From positions 124,001 to 188,000 of the forward strand of contig NZ_SACM01000002.1 in the NCBI RefSeq assembly GCF_004004565.1: DNA of 64,000 nt, in the 5' to 3' direction. Of this stretch, positions 63,130-64,000 are shown piece by piece. The notes under the pieces are model-generated. The model did no database searches, was not told the DNA's origin, and saw only the letters and a program-made list of their open reading frames with translations. Positions within the stretch are counted from its first letter, which is position 1. Every line of letters begins with the position of its first letter. The translations under genes were made by a program, and so were the position numbers. This stretch comes from Inhella crocodyli (GTDB lineage: Bacteria > Pseudomonadota > Gammaproteobacteria > Burkholderiales > Burkholderiaceae_C).

Positions 63130-63807
63130 ATGACTGCCCTCATTGCCCCGAGCCTGTTGTCGGCCGATTTCGCCCGCCTGGGCCAAGAGTGCCGCGACGT
63201 GCTCGCCGCCGGTGCCGACTGGATCCACTTCGACGTGATGGACAACCATTACGTCCCCAACCTGACCTTCGGCCCCATGGTGTGCCAGGCCCTGCGCCCG
63301 CACGCCGTCAAGCCCGATGGCACGCCGGCCGTGATCGACGTGCACCTGATGGTCGAGCCGGTCGATGCCCTGGCCCAGGCCTTTTGCAAGGCCGGTGCCG
63401 ACGTGGTGAGCTTCCACCCCGAGGCCAGCAAGCACGTCGATCGCACGCTGCAGCTCATCCAGGCCGAGGGCAAGCAAGCGGGCTTGGTGTTCAACCCCGG
63501 CACGCCGTTGGACGTGCTGGACTGGGTGATCGACAAGGTCGACCTGATCCTGATCATGAGCGTGAACCCCGGCTTTGGCGGCCAGAGCTTCATCGACAGC
63601 GCGCTGCGCAAGCTGGAGCAAGCGCGCCGCTTGATCGAGCGCACCGGCCGCGACATCCGCCTGGAGATCGACGGGGGCGTGAAGGTGGACAACATCCGCC
63701 GCATCGCCGACGCCGGCGCCGACACCTTCGTGGCCGGCTCGGCCATCTTTGGCCAGCCCGACTACCGCCGGGTGATCGACGCCATGCGCGCGCAGCTTGC
63801 TGCTTGA
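63130..63807 (+). CDS. rpe: Ribulose-phosphate 3-epimerase
   Basis: 225 aa, normal length. It interconverts ribulose-5-phosphate and xylulose-5-phosphate in the pentose phosphate or Calvin cycle, with a metal in a TIM barrel. Motifs in order: [30 protein letters not shown] with His and Asp metal ligands, [23 protein letters not shown] and [11 protein letters not shown] with the second catalytic Asp. It follows tag by nine bases and precedes a phosphatase gene by ten; all three may be one operon. Confidence 0.96.
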   Translation: MTALIAPSLLSADFARLGQECRDVLAAGADWIHFDVMDNHYVPNLTFGPMVCQALRPHAVKPDGTPAVIDVHLMVEPVDALAQAFCKAGADVVSFHPEASKHVDRTLQLIQAEGKQAGLVFNPGTPLDVLDWVIDKVDLILIMSVNPGFGGQSFIDSALRKLEQARRLIERTGRDIRLEIDGGVKVDNIRRIADAGADTFVAGSAIFGQPDYRRVIDAMRAQLAA

Positions 63808-63817
63808 CGGCCGCTGG

Positions 63818-64000
63818 ATGCACGATTCCATCCTCGTCGTCTGCCGCGCCAACCTGTGCCGCTCGCCCATGGCCGAGGTGGTCTTGCGCGCTTGCGCGCC
63901 GGCCATGGGCGTGAACCGCGTGGGCTCGGCCGGGGTCTGGGCCTCGTCCCGTCCTGAGGCCATGGACGCGCGGGCCCGCGCCGCGCTGGAACGCCGCAAG
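63818..64000 (+). CDS. Low-molecular-weight protein-tyrosine-phosphatase, 3' end outside the window
   Basis: The first 61 codons are visible. MHDSILVVCRANLCRSPMAE carries the P-loop CRANLCRSP (C-x5-R-S), followed by VNRVGSAGVWASSRPEAMDA, the usual AGT-type segment with one change. The catalytic Asp lies beyond the edge. It is probably a Wzb/Etp-type enzyme that dephosphorylates a bacterial tyrosine kinase in exopolysaccharide control, or a general LMW-PTP. It differs from the phosphatase-like protein at 55.3 kb. It starts ten bases after rpe. Confidence 0.88.
   Translation, partial: MHDSILVVCRANLCRSPMAEVVLRACAPAMGVNRVGSAGVWASSRPEAMDARARAALERRK

Overview
The window is about 70% G+C and densely coded. 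It carries hemE, priA, glgC, apaG-tag-rpe, a fused indolepyruvate ferredoxin oxidoreductase, tandem diguanylate cyclases and a PEP-CTERM-type secreted protein. Together these point to a betaproteobacterium of the order Burkholderiales (Rubrivivax/Leptothrix/Ideonella-like). This placement is inferred from gene content and protein style; no rRNA or tRNA gene was seen.

Layout. 0-3.5 kb: the 3' part of a secreted pullulanase and a DUF4114 PEP-CTERM protein, each followed by a clear terminator. 3.5-12 kb: zinc-ribbon protein, Rossmann protein, hemE, priA, a PilJ-like exported protein, glgC and a TPR protein. 12-17.6 kb: ABC exporter, degenerate HD-GYP protein, then a SoxR-type regulator divergent from a VOC/questin-oxidase-like pair with a SoxR box between them, and a TlpA-like thioredoxin. 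17.6-27.4 kb: S9 peptidase and AEC carrier; then a pseudokinase, O-antigen-ligase-like protein, Rep-type helicase and YhhN protein. 27.3-33.6 kb: two signalling operons (hybrid kinase + LuxR regulator; LytS-type kinase + small membrane protein + LytTR regulator) flanking a beta-helix protein. 33.8-47.4 kb: envelope and redox genes (cytochrome b561 with two YceI proteins, AlkB, CYTH phosphatase, an OmpR/histidine-kinase pair divergent from a Spy-like protein, di-heme peroxidase, YceI-like lipoprotein, M16 peptidase, M50 protease with DUF2167). 47.5-55.2 kb: indolepyruvate oxidoreductase with its Lrp regulator, two diguanylate cyclases, a small exported protein and methylglyoxal synthase. 55.3-56.6 kb: an A+T-richer island of integron gene cassettes without an integrase. 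56.8-64 kb: M28 peptidase, DUF2157 and DUF4401/GDYXXLXY membrane proteins, mltA, apaG, tag, rpe and the start of a low-molecular-weight phosphatase.

How the genes work together. glgC and the pullulanase act at opposite ends of alpha-glucan metabolism. Many genes overlap their neighbour by 1 or 4 bases, so operons are easy to define. Convergent pairs are almost touching or overlap by up to 26 bases. Envelope stress and redox repair recur: Spy-like protein with its two-component pair, SoxR with a candidate target operon, b561/YceI, a di-heme peroxidase and several processing peptidases.

The most unusual stretch is the cassette island. Two small unknown genes are each bounded by attC-type sites whose core bases match in the way expected of real cassettes. 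The second most interesting is the SoxR box in front of a VOC/questin-oxidase-like operon.
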